From Candidatus Auribacterota bacterium (GTDB lineage: Bacteria > Auribacterota > Tritonobacteria > UBA1439): a stretch of 43,808 nt of DNA. The number at the start of each line of letters is the position of its first letter. The first letter of the stretch is position 1. The stretch spans positions 1 through 43,808 of the forward strand of contig JAPLCX010000018.1 in the NCBI GenBank assembly GCA_026392035.1, in the 5' to 3' direction. Positions 32,716 to 40,860 of the stretch are shown here, piece by piece. Under the pieces are notes generated by a model. The model was given only the letters and a program-made list of their open reading frames with translations. It did no database searches and was not told where the DNA came from. Position numbers and translations under genes: made by a program.

Positions 32716-32974
32716 GGGTAGTGTCAAAAGTTTCATGAAAGAACTAAATGCAACCACAGATTGCACAGATACTTGTAAATATTTTTTAGGGGGAAGGAGT
32801 CTGCGTCAATCTGTGGTGAATAAATCTGTGGTAAATGGAGAAGGGAAAGAGTTTCCATACAACGGCTTAATTATACGCATGTTACCACAGATAAATCACC
32901 ACTGATTTACTCAGAAAAGGCGTAAATAATCTGAGAAATCTGTGGTTGCTTTAAAGAAACTTTTGACATTACCC
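32716..32974. mobile_element. 259-bp MITE-like element with long terminal inverted repeats
   Basis: The left end GGGTAGTGTCAAAAGTTTC and the inverse of the right end, GGGTAATGTCAAAAGTTTC, match at 18 of 19 positions. The inverted homology continues as GCAACCACAGATT about 20 bases further in on both sides. The interior has CACAGAT/ATCTGTGG phrases and no ORF. No clear target duplication is visible. It fills the hisS-aspS gap. Confidence 0.82.
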
Positions 32975-33021
32975 ACCCGCGAGGTGGAAGGGGTATCGAT
33001 AACACGGCGGTAAAAGGCAAC

Positions 33022-34791
33022 ATGGAAAACTACGCACGGACACACCATTGCGGTGAGCTGAGGGGCACGCACGTCGGATCACGGGTGAGGCTCTGCGGGT
33101 GGGTCCACCGCCGCAGGGATCATGGCGGCCTCGTTTTCATTGATCTTCGCGACAGAGAGGGGATCACACAGGTCGTCTTCAATCCGGAGATCGCGTCTGA
33201 TCCGCACGCGAGAGCCGAGGAGTTGAGGAGCGAGTGCGTCATCGCGATCGCTGGCGCGGTCCGCCGCCGCCCTCCCGGCACCGAGAACACCAGGCTCGCC
33301 ACCGGCGAGGTGGAGGTGCTCGCGAATGAACTCCTCCTGCTCGCCCGGGCCCAGACGCCTCCCTTCAGCATCGAGAGCGAGGAGGAGGTGAGCGAGGAAT
33401 TGCGGCTCAAGTACCGTTACCTCGATCTGCGGCGCCCCGAGCTTCAGCACGCGCTCAAACTCCGGCACCGCGTCATGCTCGAGACGAGAAATTACTTTGA
33501 TTCGAAGGGGTTCCTGGAGATTGAGACCCCCATCCTCACCAAGAGCACACCAGAAGGGGCGCGAGATTATCTCGTCCCGAGCAGGACGCAACCCGGCTCG
33601 TTCTTCGCCCTCCCGCAGTCGCCCCAGCTCATGAAGCAGCTGCTGATGGTCGCCGGGATGGACCGGTACTTCCAGATATGCAAGTGCTTCCGGGACGAGG
33701 ACCTGAGGGCCGATCGCCAGCCCGAATTCACGCAGATAGATCTGGAGATGAGCTTCGCGCGGGAAGACGATATCTTCTCCGTGGTCGAGGGCCTCATGGC
33801 GCGCCTCTTCAAAATTGCGCTGGGGCTGGAGATTCCTGTTCCCTTCGCGCGCGTGGCGCACGCGGACGCACTGGCTCGTTTCGGGACCGATAAGCCGGAC
33901 CTCCGCTTCGGGATGGAACTCAGGGATGTGACGGAGATTGTGCGCGGGTCCCGCTTCAACGCGTTCGAATCAGTCCTCGCTCAGGGGGGACGGGTGAAGG
34001 GCATCATGGTGCCCGGAGGCGCTTCCTGCTCGAGATCAGCGCTCGACGAGCTCACGACCTTCGCGGCGGGGCATGGCGCAAAGGGGCTCGCGTGGTTCAA
34101 GGTGATGGCGGACAGACTTGAATCACCCCTGGTAAAATTCTTTCAGGAGGAGCAGGTGCTCCGCCTCCGCGAGGAGCTCGGTGGTTCCCCGGCGGGCGGC
34201 CTCATCCTCCTCGTCGCGGACACCCTCCCCGCGGTGTACGCGCCGCTCTCCGCCCTCAGGAACCGGCTGGGGCGGGAGCGCGGCCTCATCGAGCGCACGG
34301 CATTCCGGTTCGCATGGGTCGTTGATTTTCCACTCTTCACGTACAATGAGGAGGAGAAGAGGCTGGAGAGCGAGCATCATCCCTTCACCTCGCCGAAGCG
34401 CGAAGACATCCCCCTCCTGGACGATGAGCCGCTCAAGGCTCGCTCCGCCTCGTACGACCTGGTGTTGAACGGCTGTGAGATAGGCAGCGGGAGCGTGAGG
34501 ATCCATGAGGAAAAGCTCCAGCATAAGATCTTTGAGCTCCTCACGCTGGACGAACGGGTCATCGAGGAACGTTTCGGATTTTTCCTCGAAGCGTTCCGCT
34601 ATGGCGCTCCGCCCCACGCCGGATTCGCCATCGGCCTCGACAGGCTCGTGATGATCATGGCGGGGAGGGAGACCATCAGGGACGTGATCGGTTTCCCCAA
34701 GACGCAGAAGGCATCGTGCCTCATGACCGGCTCTCCCTCACCGGTCAGCCCCGAGCAGCTCAGGGAACTCCAGATCCGCGTCGGGCAATAA
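33022..34791 (+). CDS. aspS: Aspartyl-tRNA synthetase, bacterial type
   Basis: A protein of 589 residues, full bacterial length. The N-terminal OB fold (VRLCGWVHRRRDHGGLVFIDLRD) binds the anticodon. ETPILTKSTPEGARDYLVPSR is motif 1, FRDEDLRADRQPEFTQIDLEM motif 2, and GFAIGLDRLVMIMAG motif 3. Between them lies the bacterial GAD insertion (about 280-420). The C-terminus QKASCLMTGSPSPVSPEQLRELQI is typical. I cannot decide from sequence alone whether it is discriminating or also charges tRNA-Asn. Confidence 0.97.
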   Translation: MENYARTHHCGELRGTHVGSRVRLCGWVHRRRDHGGLVFIDLRDREGITQVVFNPEIASDPHARAEELRSECVIAIAGAVRRRPPGTENTRLATGEVEVLANELLLLARAQTPPFSIESEEEVSEELRLKYRYLDLRRPELQHALKLRHRVMLETRNYFDSKGFLEIETPILTKSTPEGARDYLVPSRTQPGSFFALPQSPQLMKQLLMVAGMDRYFQICKCFRDEDLRADRQPEFTQIDLEMSFAREDDIFSVVEGLMARLFKIALGLEIPVPFARVAHADALARFGTDKPDLRFGMELRDVTEIVRGSRFNAFESVLAQGGRVKGIMVPGGASCSRSALDELTTFAAGHGAKGLAWFKVMADRLESPLVKFFQEEQVLRLREELGGSPAGGLILLVADTLPAVYAPLSALRNRLGRERGLIERTAFRFAWVVDFPLFTYNEEEKRLESEHHPFTSPKREDIPLLDDEPLKARSASYDLVLNGCEIGSGSVRIHEEKLQHKIFELLTLDERVIEERFGFFLEAFRYGAPPHAGFAIGLDRLVMIMAGRETIRDVIGFPKTQKASCLMTGSPSPVSPEQLRELQIRVGQ

Positions 34792-34832
34792 TGCAGGGAC
34801 AAGGGATGAGAGATACGGGATAAGGGGTGACG

Positions 34833-35789
34833 ATGGCAGAAGTACGTTTGGATTTCGATACCCCGCATCAGGTGAGCGCCCTCTATGGCAACTCCGAGGA
34901 GAACCTGAGGATCATCGAAAAGGCCTTCGGCGTGACCATCGTCCCCCGCGCCAACTTTATCAAGATAACAGGGGATGAGCCGGGCCTGGAAAAGAGCAGG
35001 ACGCTCTTCGGCGAGCTGGCCGCGGTGGTGCGCGATGGACGGATGATACGCGGCCACGAGCTCAAGTACGCGGTGAGGGCCATCGTGCAGCACAGAGAGA
35101 GGGAGATGCAGTCCTTTCTGGCGGAGCGCATCAGGGTCTCCTCGAAGAAGATGTTCGTGACGCCCAAGACCGAGGGGCAGAAAGTGTACGTGGACGCGAT
35201 AAGGAAGTACGATATCGTGTTTGGCATAGGCCCCGCCGGCACGGGAAAGACCTATCTCGCCATGGCGATGGCGGTCGAGGCGCTGCTCGAAGAGCGGGTG
35301 GGCCGGATCGTCCTCACGCGGCCCGCGGTGGAGGCGGGCGAGTCGCTGGGATTCCTGCCGGGAGACCTCTACGAGAAGATCACCCCCTACCTCAGGCCGC
35401 TCTACGACGCGCTCTACGACATGATGGAGGTGAGCCAGGTGCAGCGGCACATCGAACGGGGGATTATCGAGGTTGCGCCGCTCGCCTACATGAGGGGCAG
35501 GACGCTCAACGACTCGTTCATCATCCTCGACGAAGCGCAGAACAGCACGAGCGAGCAGATGAAGATGTTTCTCACGCGGCTTGGGTTCGATTCAAAAACG
35601 GTGATCACCGGTGATATCACCCAGGTCGATCTTCCCGGGCACCGGCAGTCCGGCCTCGTGCAGGTGCAGTCCGTGCTGGAGGAGATCACGGGTATCAGGT
35701 TTGTGTATTTCACCGAGCGGGATGTCGTGCGCCATGAGCTCGTGCAGGAGATCATCAGGGCGTACGAGAGAATCCCCAGGAGTGGGTGA
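34833..35789 (+). CDS. phoH: PhoH-family ATPase
   Basis: About 318 residues from the ATG at 34833 with AAGGGG upstream; GTG 34827 is possible. The N-terminal KH-like RNA-binding part (NLRIIEKAFGVTIVPRANFIKITG) precedes the P-loop domain with Walker A GPAGTGKT, LTRPAVEAGESLGFLPGDL and Walker B FIILDEAQNSTSEQMKMFLTRLG. PhoH proteins are implicated in RNA metabolism and ribosome maturation together with YbeY, whose gene lies two positions downstream. Confidence 0.95.
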   Translation: MAEVRLDFDTPHQVSALYGNSEENLRIIEKAFGVTIVPRANFIKITGDEPGLEKSRTLFGELAAVVRDGRMIRGHELKYAVRAIVQHREREMQSFLAERIRVSSKKMFVTPKTEGQKVYVDAIRKYDIVFGIGPAGTGKTYLAMAMAVEALLEERVGRIVLTRPAVEAGESLGFLPGDLYEKITPYLRPLYDALYDMMEVSQVQRHIERGIIEVAPLAYMRGRTLNDSFIILDEAQNSTSEQMKMFLTRLGFDSKTVITGDITQVDLPGHRQSGLVQVQSVLEEITGIRFVYFTERDVVRHELVQEIIRAYERIPRSG

Positions 35790-35814
35790 GGGCGGCCGTG
35801 AGGCGCGGCCAATC

Positions 35815-38169
35815 ATGGAGCGGGTGAATACGGCGATGAGATTCTTGACTCGATACAGTCTTCGAAAACAGGGGCTCACCGGGAAAAAGCTCAGGAAAGA
35901 ACATCCCCGGGGGGGGATGCATGGCGTCCTGGAGGGGAGTCATTTCGTCAAGGGGCTCATCGCAGTCAGCAGCTGTGCCGGGGTTGTGGCGATTGTTCTC
36001 CTGGGGAGGGAATCGCACCGTGAGGCGCTCGATCTGTACGTTGGTCAGCCGGCCCCACGTGACGTGTTCGCTGATATTGGTTTCTCGTATGGGGATGGGG
36101 AGGCGACGGGAAGGTTGAGGATGGAAGCCTCCCAGAAGGTGCCCCCTCAGTACGGTTTTTCTACGGAGAAACTCAAGGAGTGCGCGCGCCAGTTCAGAGA
36201 TACGCTCGGGGCGGCGACTGAGGAGCAAGCGGTTGAACGGGCGAAGAGACCCACGGTTGAAAAGAGCGGCAAGGGTGAATATGGACACGCGTCCCCTCTG
36301 AAAGCCCGTGATTTGGAGTCGCTCAAGCAGGCGCCTGATCCCGCGAGGCTCGCGGCCCAGATGGGATCTTCTCTCATAGTGCTGGGCGGCCATGATGCAC
36401 AGGTCATTCGCGATGTCGCGCGCGGGGGCGAGTGGACGGAAGGCTCTCAGGACGGTGAGCGCCAGCGGAGTGCGCTGCTCAGGGCCGCGCGAGAGGAAAT
36501 CGAAAAGTGGGCGGTGGGCGTGTTTCCGCGGGACCGACGGATGAGAGAGGCGGCGGGGAATGCGCTCACCCTCGCGTGCGAGTGGAGCATCGATTACGAT
36601 GAAGTGCTCACCCAGCGCGTGAAAGACATGGTTGCAGCCCGGATAAAGCCCGTCATCACTCTGGTGCAGCCGGGGAGAAAGATCATCGAGAAGGGGTATG
36701 AGGTGACGCCGCAGCAGATGGATATATATTCGGCGTATCTCGCGCGGCGCGAGCAGGTTGAGCCCGTCGCGCAGAGAATGAGGGAGCGCCTCTACTATAC
36801 CCTCGGCCTGACGCTCCTCATGGTGATGTTTCTCATCGTGTCGCGGCGGTACCTCAGATACTACCAGGATCAGATTTACCAGAGCAACTCAGCCCTCTTC
36901 ATGCTGGAGCTCATTGTGCTGGGCGCGCTCCTGCTCTCCCGCGGCATATCACTGATTCCGTTCGGGACAATTCAATCGAGCTGGAACAATATCTTTTACT
37001 ACCTCGTGGCGGTTTCTGTCCCCGCCGCGGCGATCCTGATGACCTTCCTGCTCAACCGCTCCCTCGCCCTTTTTTTCGCGATGCTCATCGGCATACTTGT
37101 CGGCATCATAAAAGGCTTCAGCCTCCCGTACACGATCGTTGGCATCGTGGCGGGGATTGTGGCGGTGTACGCCAGCGTCGGCGTTCGGCGCCGCAGCCAG
37201 CTCGTCAATGGGGGCGCCACGATTGCCCTGGCGAACATCATTACCATCAGCGCCCTCGGCGCCATCGGCAACCTGAACATTATCTCCGCCACGGTGGGAT
37301 ACCGCGCGGCAGGAGGGTTTCTCTCGGGCATGCTCGCATCTTTTATCGCGGCGAGTTTCCTGCCGCTCTTCGAACATGCGTTCAACGTGGTCACGGATAT
37401 CCGGCTCCTCGAACTCTCCGACCTCAACCACCCGCTGCTCAAGATGATGTTTATCGAGGCGCCTGGCACCTACCACCACAGCATCATGGTGGGGAACCTC
37501 GCTGAGGCGGCTGCCGAGGCAGTGGGGGCGAATCCGCTCCAGGTGAGGGTCTGTGCCTACTTCCACGATATTGGGAAAATGAGAAAACCGGAATATTTTA
37601 CGGAAAACGAGCTGTACGGCAAGAACATGCACATCGAGCTCAACCCTCGCATGAGCAGCCTGGTCATACTCTCACACGTGAGGGATGGGGTCGATATGGC
37701 CATCACATATAAACTCAACCGCAAGATCATTGATGCCATACGGCAGCACCATGGGGACAGTCTGGTCTATTTCTTCTACCGACGCGCCGAAGAGACCAAG
37801 GCAGAGGGGGAAGAGGTTGCACAGGAGGACTTCCGCTACGAGGGGCCCAAACCACAGAGCAAGGAAACCGCGATCCTCCTCATCGCGGATGCCGTGGAAG
37901 CCGCCTCGCGCAGCCTGGGCCGGCCGACGCCGTCGCGCATCAAAAATCTTGTGCAGGAGATCATCAACCAGCGCATCATCGACGGACAACTCGACGAGTG
38001 CGATCTCACGTTCAACGAGCTGCGGCTCATCGCGAAGAGATTTGAGCACATGCTCAACAGCACCTTTCACGCACGCATCAAGTATCCCGAGAGAGGCGAC
38101 GATGCTGAGGGGCGGGAGCTGCGAAATGAGCGTTCTGGTGAGGAGCCAGCTCAAAAAAACAAGGATTGA
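35815..38169 (+). CDS. 7TM-HD family phosphodiesterase (PgpH/YqfF-like)
   Basis: About 784 residues from the ATG at 35815; the open frame reaches back into phoH, but that part is antisense-like. One N-terminal membrane helix (about 40-60) is followed by a large extracellular 7TMR-HDED domain with ALDLYVGQPAPRDVFADI. Seven hydrophobic helices follow (about 325-530). The cytosolic HD domain has THHSIMVGNLAEAAAEAVG, FHDIGKM with H584 and D585, and AILLIADAVEAASRS. Listeria PgpH and relatives hydrolyse cyclic di-AMP, so that substrate is likely but not shown. The phoH-HD-ybeY-dgkA order matches that of Firmicutes. Confidence 0.92.
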   Translation: MERVNTAMRFLTRYSLRKQGLTGKKLRKEHPRGGMHGVLEGSHFVKGLIAVSSCAGVVAIVLLGRESHREALDLYVGQPAPRDVFADIGFSYGDGEATGRLRMEASQKVPPQYGFSTEKLKECARQFRDTLGAATEEQAVERAKRPTVEKSGKGEYGHASPLKARDLESLKQAPDPARLAAQMGSSLIVLGGHDAQVIRDVARGGEWTEGSQDGERQRSALLRAAREEIEKWAVGVFPRDRRMREAAGNALTLACEWSIDYDEVLTQRVKDMVAARIKPVITLVQPGRKIIEKGYEVTPQQMDIYSAYLARREQVEPVAQRMRERLYYTLGLTLLMVMFLIVSRRYLRYYQDQIYQSNSALFMLELIVLGALLLSRGISLIPFGTIQSSWNNIFYYLVAVSVPAAAILMTFLLNRSLALFFAMLIGILVGIIKGFSLPYTIVGIVAGIVAVYASVGVRRRSQLVNGGATIALANIITISALGAIGNLNIISATVGYRAAGGFLSGMLASFIAASFLPLFEHAFNVVTDIRLLELSDLNHPLLKMMFIEAPGTYHHSIMVGNLAEAAAEAVGANPLQVRVCAYFHDIGKMRKPEYFTENELYGKNMHIELNPRMSSLVILSHVRDGVDMAITYKLNRKIIDAIRQHHGDSLVYFFYRRAEETKAEGEEVAQEDFRYEGPKPQSKETAILLIADAVEAASRSLGRPTPSRIKNLVQEIINQRIIDGQLDECDLTFNELRLIAKRFEHMLNSTFHARIKYPERGDDAEGRELRNERSGEEPAQKNKD

Positions 38170-38587
38170 TTCAGCGGAGGCCTCCCGCTTCGCGCGATTC
38201 ATCATGGGGCGGTTGCGCTGCGCGAGGGGCGCGGAACTGAGCGTCCTCTTTGCGGGAAACCGCGCCGTGCGGCGGCTGAACCGGGAATACAGGGGCGTGG
38301 ATCGAACGACCGACGTCCTGGCGTTTCCCCTGAGCAGTCGGCGGGCCGAGGCCCTGCGCGCCGGTGCGCTGGGCGACGTGGTTATCTCGGTTGACCGCGC
38401 GCGCCGGTGCGCCCGGCGGCTCCGGACCACGGCCAATGCCGAGATACTGCTGTACCTCACCCATGGCATTCTCCACCTGTGCGGTTTTGATGACCGCACC
38501 GCTCGGGGGCGGGTGAGAATGGAGCGGCGGCAGGAGGCGCTCATCCGTCAGGCATTGAAGAGGAGATCATGGAACGTCATAAGTTAG
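38126..38587 (+). CDS. ybeY: YbeY-type endoribonuclease, third zinc ligand replaced
   Basis: About 153 residues from the ATG at 38126, preceded by GGGAG; it overlaps the HD gene by 44 bases. VRRLNREYRGVDRTTDVLAFPL and LGDVVISVDRA are standard YbeY blocks. The zinc motif, normally H-x3-H-x5-H, reads HGILHLCGFDD, so H113 and H117 are kept and the third His is Asp123. Asp can bind zinc, so activity may persist, but this is unusual. The family matures 16S rRNA and takes part in ribosome quality control. Confidence 0.93.
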   Translation: MSVLVRSQLKKTRIDSAEASRFARFIMGRLRCARGAELSVLFAGNRAVRRLNREYRGVDRTTDVLAFPLSSRRAEALRAGALGDVVISVDRARRCARRLRTTANAEILLYLTHGILHLCGFDDRTARGRVRMERRQEALIRQALKRRSWNVIS

Positions 38588-39288
38588 TCGAGAGCTTCAC
38601 GTGCGCCATAGAGGGCATTACCTACGTGCTCAGGACGCAGCGCAACATGCGCATTCACCTTGTCGCCGGCGCGGGGGTGATCGTCGCAGCGCTCGTCTTC
38701 AGCATCCCCCGCGTGGACTTCCTGCTGATCTGCATCGCCATTTTTTTCGTGCTCTTCGCCGAGATGGTCAATACCGCGGCGGAACTCACCATCGATCTGA
38801 TCAGTGAAACCTACCATCCGCTCGCAAGGATCGTGAAGGACATCGGAGCGGGGGCGGTGATGCTCTCCTCGATCAATTCGATCGTCATCGGCTACCTCGT
38901 GTTCATGAGGCAGCTTGAGCGGCGGGCGATCACAGGGGCCGATTTCATCAAGGGCCTTCCCGCCTATGTGAGTTTCCTCGTCCTCCTTATCGTGATCGTC
39001 GTCACGGTGCTCATGAAGATCGTCGTTGGCCGTGGCACCCCGATGAGCGGGGGGATGCCGAGCGTGCACAGCGCGGTCGCGTTTGCGGCGGCTACAATCG
39101 TTTCGCTCCTCGTCCCCGCCTCGTTCCCGGTGATCCTGTTGTCATATTTTCTCGCGCTCATGGTGGTGCAGGGCAGGATCGCGGCGGGGATCCACACGTT
39201 CCCTGAGGTGATCACGGGTGCGCTGCTCGGTTTCCTGATCACGCTCACACTCTATCACCTGTATCGGTATGCAACTGCGGGGTGCTAG
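38569..39288 (+). CDS. Diacylglycerol kinase fused to PAP2-type phosphatase domain
   Basis: A protein of 239 residues with a GGAG RBS, overlapping ybeY by 19 bases. The N-terminal half is DgkA-like: SFTCAIEGITYVLRTQRNMRIHL, then FFVLFAEMVNTAAELTIDL with the catalytic Glu and the ATP-site residues, and three membrane helices. The C-terminal half is PAP2-like, with GRGTPMSGGMPSVHSAVAFA and QGRIAAGIHTFPEVITGALLG, holding the SxH and final His motifs. The protein could both phosphorylate a lipid alcohol (diacylglycerol or undecaprenol) and dephosphorylate a lipid phosphate. Compared with the canonical PSGH motif, the first phosphatase motif reads PSVH. Confidence 0.9.
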   Translation: MERHKLVESFTCAIEGITYVLRTQRNMRIHLVAGAGVIVAALVFSIPRVDFLLICIAIFFVLFAEMVNTAAELTIDLISETYHPLARIVKDIGAGAVMLSSINSIVIGYLVFMRQLERRAITGADFIKGLPAYVSFLVLLIVIVVTVLMKIVVGRGTPMSGGMPSVHSAVAFAAATIVSLLVPASFPVILLSYFLALMVVQGRIAAGIHTFPEVITGALLGFLITLTLYHLYRYATAGC

Positions 39289-39389
39289 GTAATGGACGGG
39301 GGGATAACGCGGAGTTTACGGTCGGCACGTGATCCGTGGTGAGTCGTCTCGAAGGCGTCTGTAATGTACGTGAGCGGGGATACACCGCG

Positions 39390-40667
39390 ATGCTCATCTG
39401 GCTTCTCATCGTCATATTTCTTTCCATAGTCTTCTTCTGCACACTCAGCAGCGTCGCACTGAACGCGATTCCTCTCGAGCGCCTGTGGCGGTTGCGGGAA
39501 GGCGGCGGGAGGAACGCGGCGGGTGTGGAGTACTGGGTCACGCATTCCCAGCAGATCACCTGGGCATGCCGGGTGGCGAGCCGGATTTCCTGCGTCGCCC
39601 TCGCGCTCGTCCTGGCGACGCTCATCGAAGGGAAGCCCCTGCCGCTGTACGCCTTTATTATCGCGCTCCTGGTGACCACTATCCTCGTCGCCTTCCCTGG
39701 GAGCCTGCTCCCCTCAGCCTGGGCGCAGCTCGCGGGGGAGAAGATAGGCTTGAGCCTCCTCCCGCTGATCAGGATTCTCGGGTTTATCCTCACTCCTTTG
39801 GCGGTGGGGTGCTATGCGATTTTGAATGTTATTATGAAACCATTCGGCATCGCCACGCTCAGTTTTAAGCCGCTCCACCTGAGGAGCGAGATCGAGCAAT
39901 GCGTAGGGGGACTTGAGAAATCGGGCAGGCTCTCCGGTGAGGAGAAGAAGATGGTCAGGCGCATCTTCGGCTTCGGCGAGCTGGAGGCGAGTGAGATCAT
40001 GACACCGCGGGTGTCCATCCTGTGCCTCTCGGAGAATGAGACTGTGGCGCGCGCCCTCGATCTGATCAGGGCTGAGCGCCTTTCGCGCATCCCTATCTTC
40101 AGAGGGAGCCCCGACAGTGTGGTGGGGATCCTCTACGCGAAGGATCTATTGAGCCGGTGGGGTGAGGTGGGGATAGAAACACGCAGGGTCGGGGAGCTCG
40201 CGCGGGAGCCGCTCTTTGTCCCCGGGGCAAGCAGGCTCGGGAGCCTTTTTTCGGAGATGCGCAACAAGAGGGTCCATATGGCGATCGTCGTGGATGAGTA
40301 CGGGAGCACGATCGGCATGGTGACGATGGAGAATATCCTTGAGGAGATTGTGGGGGAAATACGGGATGAGCATGATTCCGCGGGGGACACTCCCTGTGAG
40401 AAGATCGGCGAGGGAATGTATCGGGTGGATGCCCGCCTCTCCGTGAACGATGCCCGACGTGAGCTCGGCCTCGCGATCCCGGAAAGGGCGGAATACGATA
40501 CGCTCGCCGGATTCCTCTACTCGGTGTGCGGCGGGGTGCCGGTGGCGGGAGAGGTGATCAGCTGGGGAGGGCACTCGTTCAAGGTGCTGGAAGCCACAAA
40601 GAGGGGAGTGGCCAGGCTGGAGATCCGCAAGGGTAAATCCCAAATCCCAAACCCCAAATCCCAATAA
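39390..40667 (+). CDS. CNNM/CorC-family transporter-associated protein with CBS pair
   Basis: About 425 residues from the ATG at 39390 (GCGGGGA upstream); the frame extends back to 39336. The N-terminal DUF21 domain has three to four membrane helices. KKMVRRIFGFGELEASEIMTPRVSI is the linker typical of HlyC/CorC proteins. Two CBS motifs (about 210-325) include HMAIVVDEYGSTIGMVTMENILEEIVGEI, and a CorC_HlyC domain (MYRVDARLSVNDAR) closes the protein. Members act in Mg/Co export or cyclic di-AMP-linked ion control. The last residues, GKSQIPNPKSQ, are encoded by a spacer repeat. Confidence 0.92.
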   Translation: MLIWLLIVIFLSIVFFCTLSSVALNAIPLERLWRLREGGGRNAAGVEYWVTHSQQITWACRVASRISCVALALVLATLIEGKPLPLYAFIIALLVTTILVAFPGSLLPSAWAQLAGEKIGLSLLPLIRILGFILTPLAVGCYAILNVIMKPFGIATLSFKPLHLRSEIEQCVGGLEKSGRLSGEEKKMVRRIFGFGELEASEIMTPRVSILCLSENETVARALDLIRAERLSRIPIFRGSPDSVVGILYAKDLLSRWGEVGIETRRVGELAREPLFVPGASRLGSLFSEMRNKRVHMAIVVDEYGSTIGMVTMENILEEIVGEIRDEHDSAGDTPCEKIGEGMYRVDARLSVNDARRELGLAIPERAEYDTLAGFLYSVCGGVPVAGEVISWGGHSFKVLEATKRGVARLEIRKGKSQIPNPKSQ

Positions 40668-40860
40668 TGGGTGTATACCGGTGGATAGTTCCATCTGGGA
40701 TTACTCTCGTAATTAATGGGGGACGAATACAATCGAATTTCCTTACGTGAACATGCCTCTTATAATTTTTGCGGCCCCGGGATCGGAGTTCCCTGCCTGC
40801 ATAATAAGTGTACACTCGCCTTTGTTTGGGATTTTGGATTTTGGATTTGGGATTTAAAGT
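40630..40860. repeat. GGGATTT-phrase repeat around the CNNM-recO gap
   Basis: On the left, AAATCCCAAATCCCAAAC and following bases (40635-40665) lie within the 3' end of the CNNM gene. On the right, TTTGGGATTTTGGATTTTGG (from about 40825) runs to the recO start. The two sides are inverse of each other, so the spacer is one long imperfect inverted repeat. TATAATTTTT at about 40759 could be a -10 for recO. No gene is seen between. Confidence 0.75.

Noticed and set aside
35611-35814. N-terminal extension of the 7TM-HD gene into phoH
   Set aside because: The translation is a Ser/Arg/Cys-rich off-frame reading of phoH; the family starts near the first membrane helix.
37685-38125. N-terminal extension of ybeY into the HD gene
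   Set aside because: An off-frame reading of the HD domain; the YbeY fold begins after 38126, where an RBS is present.
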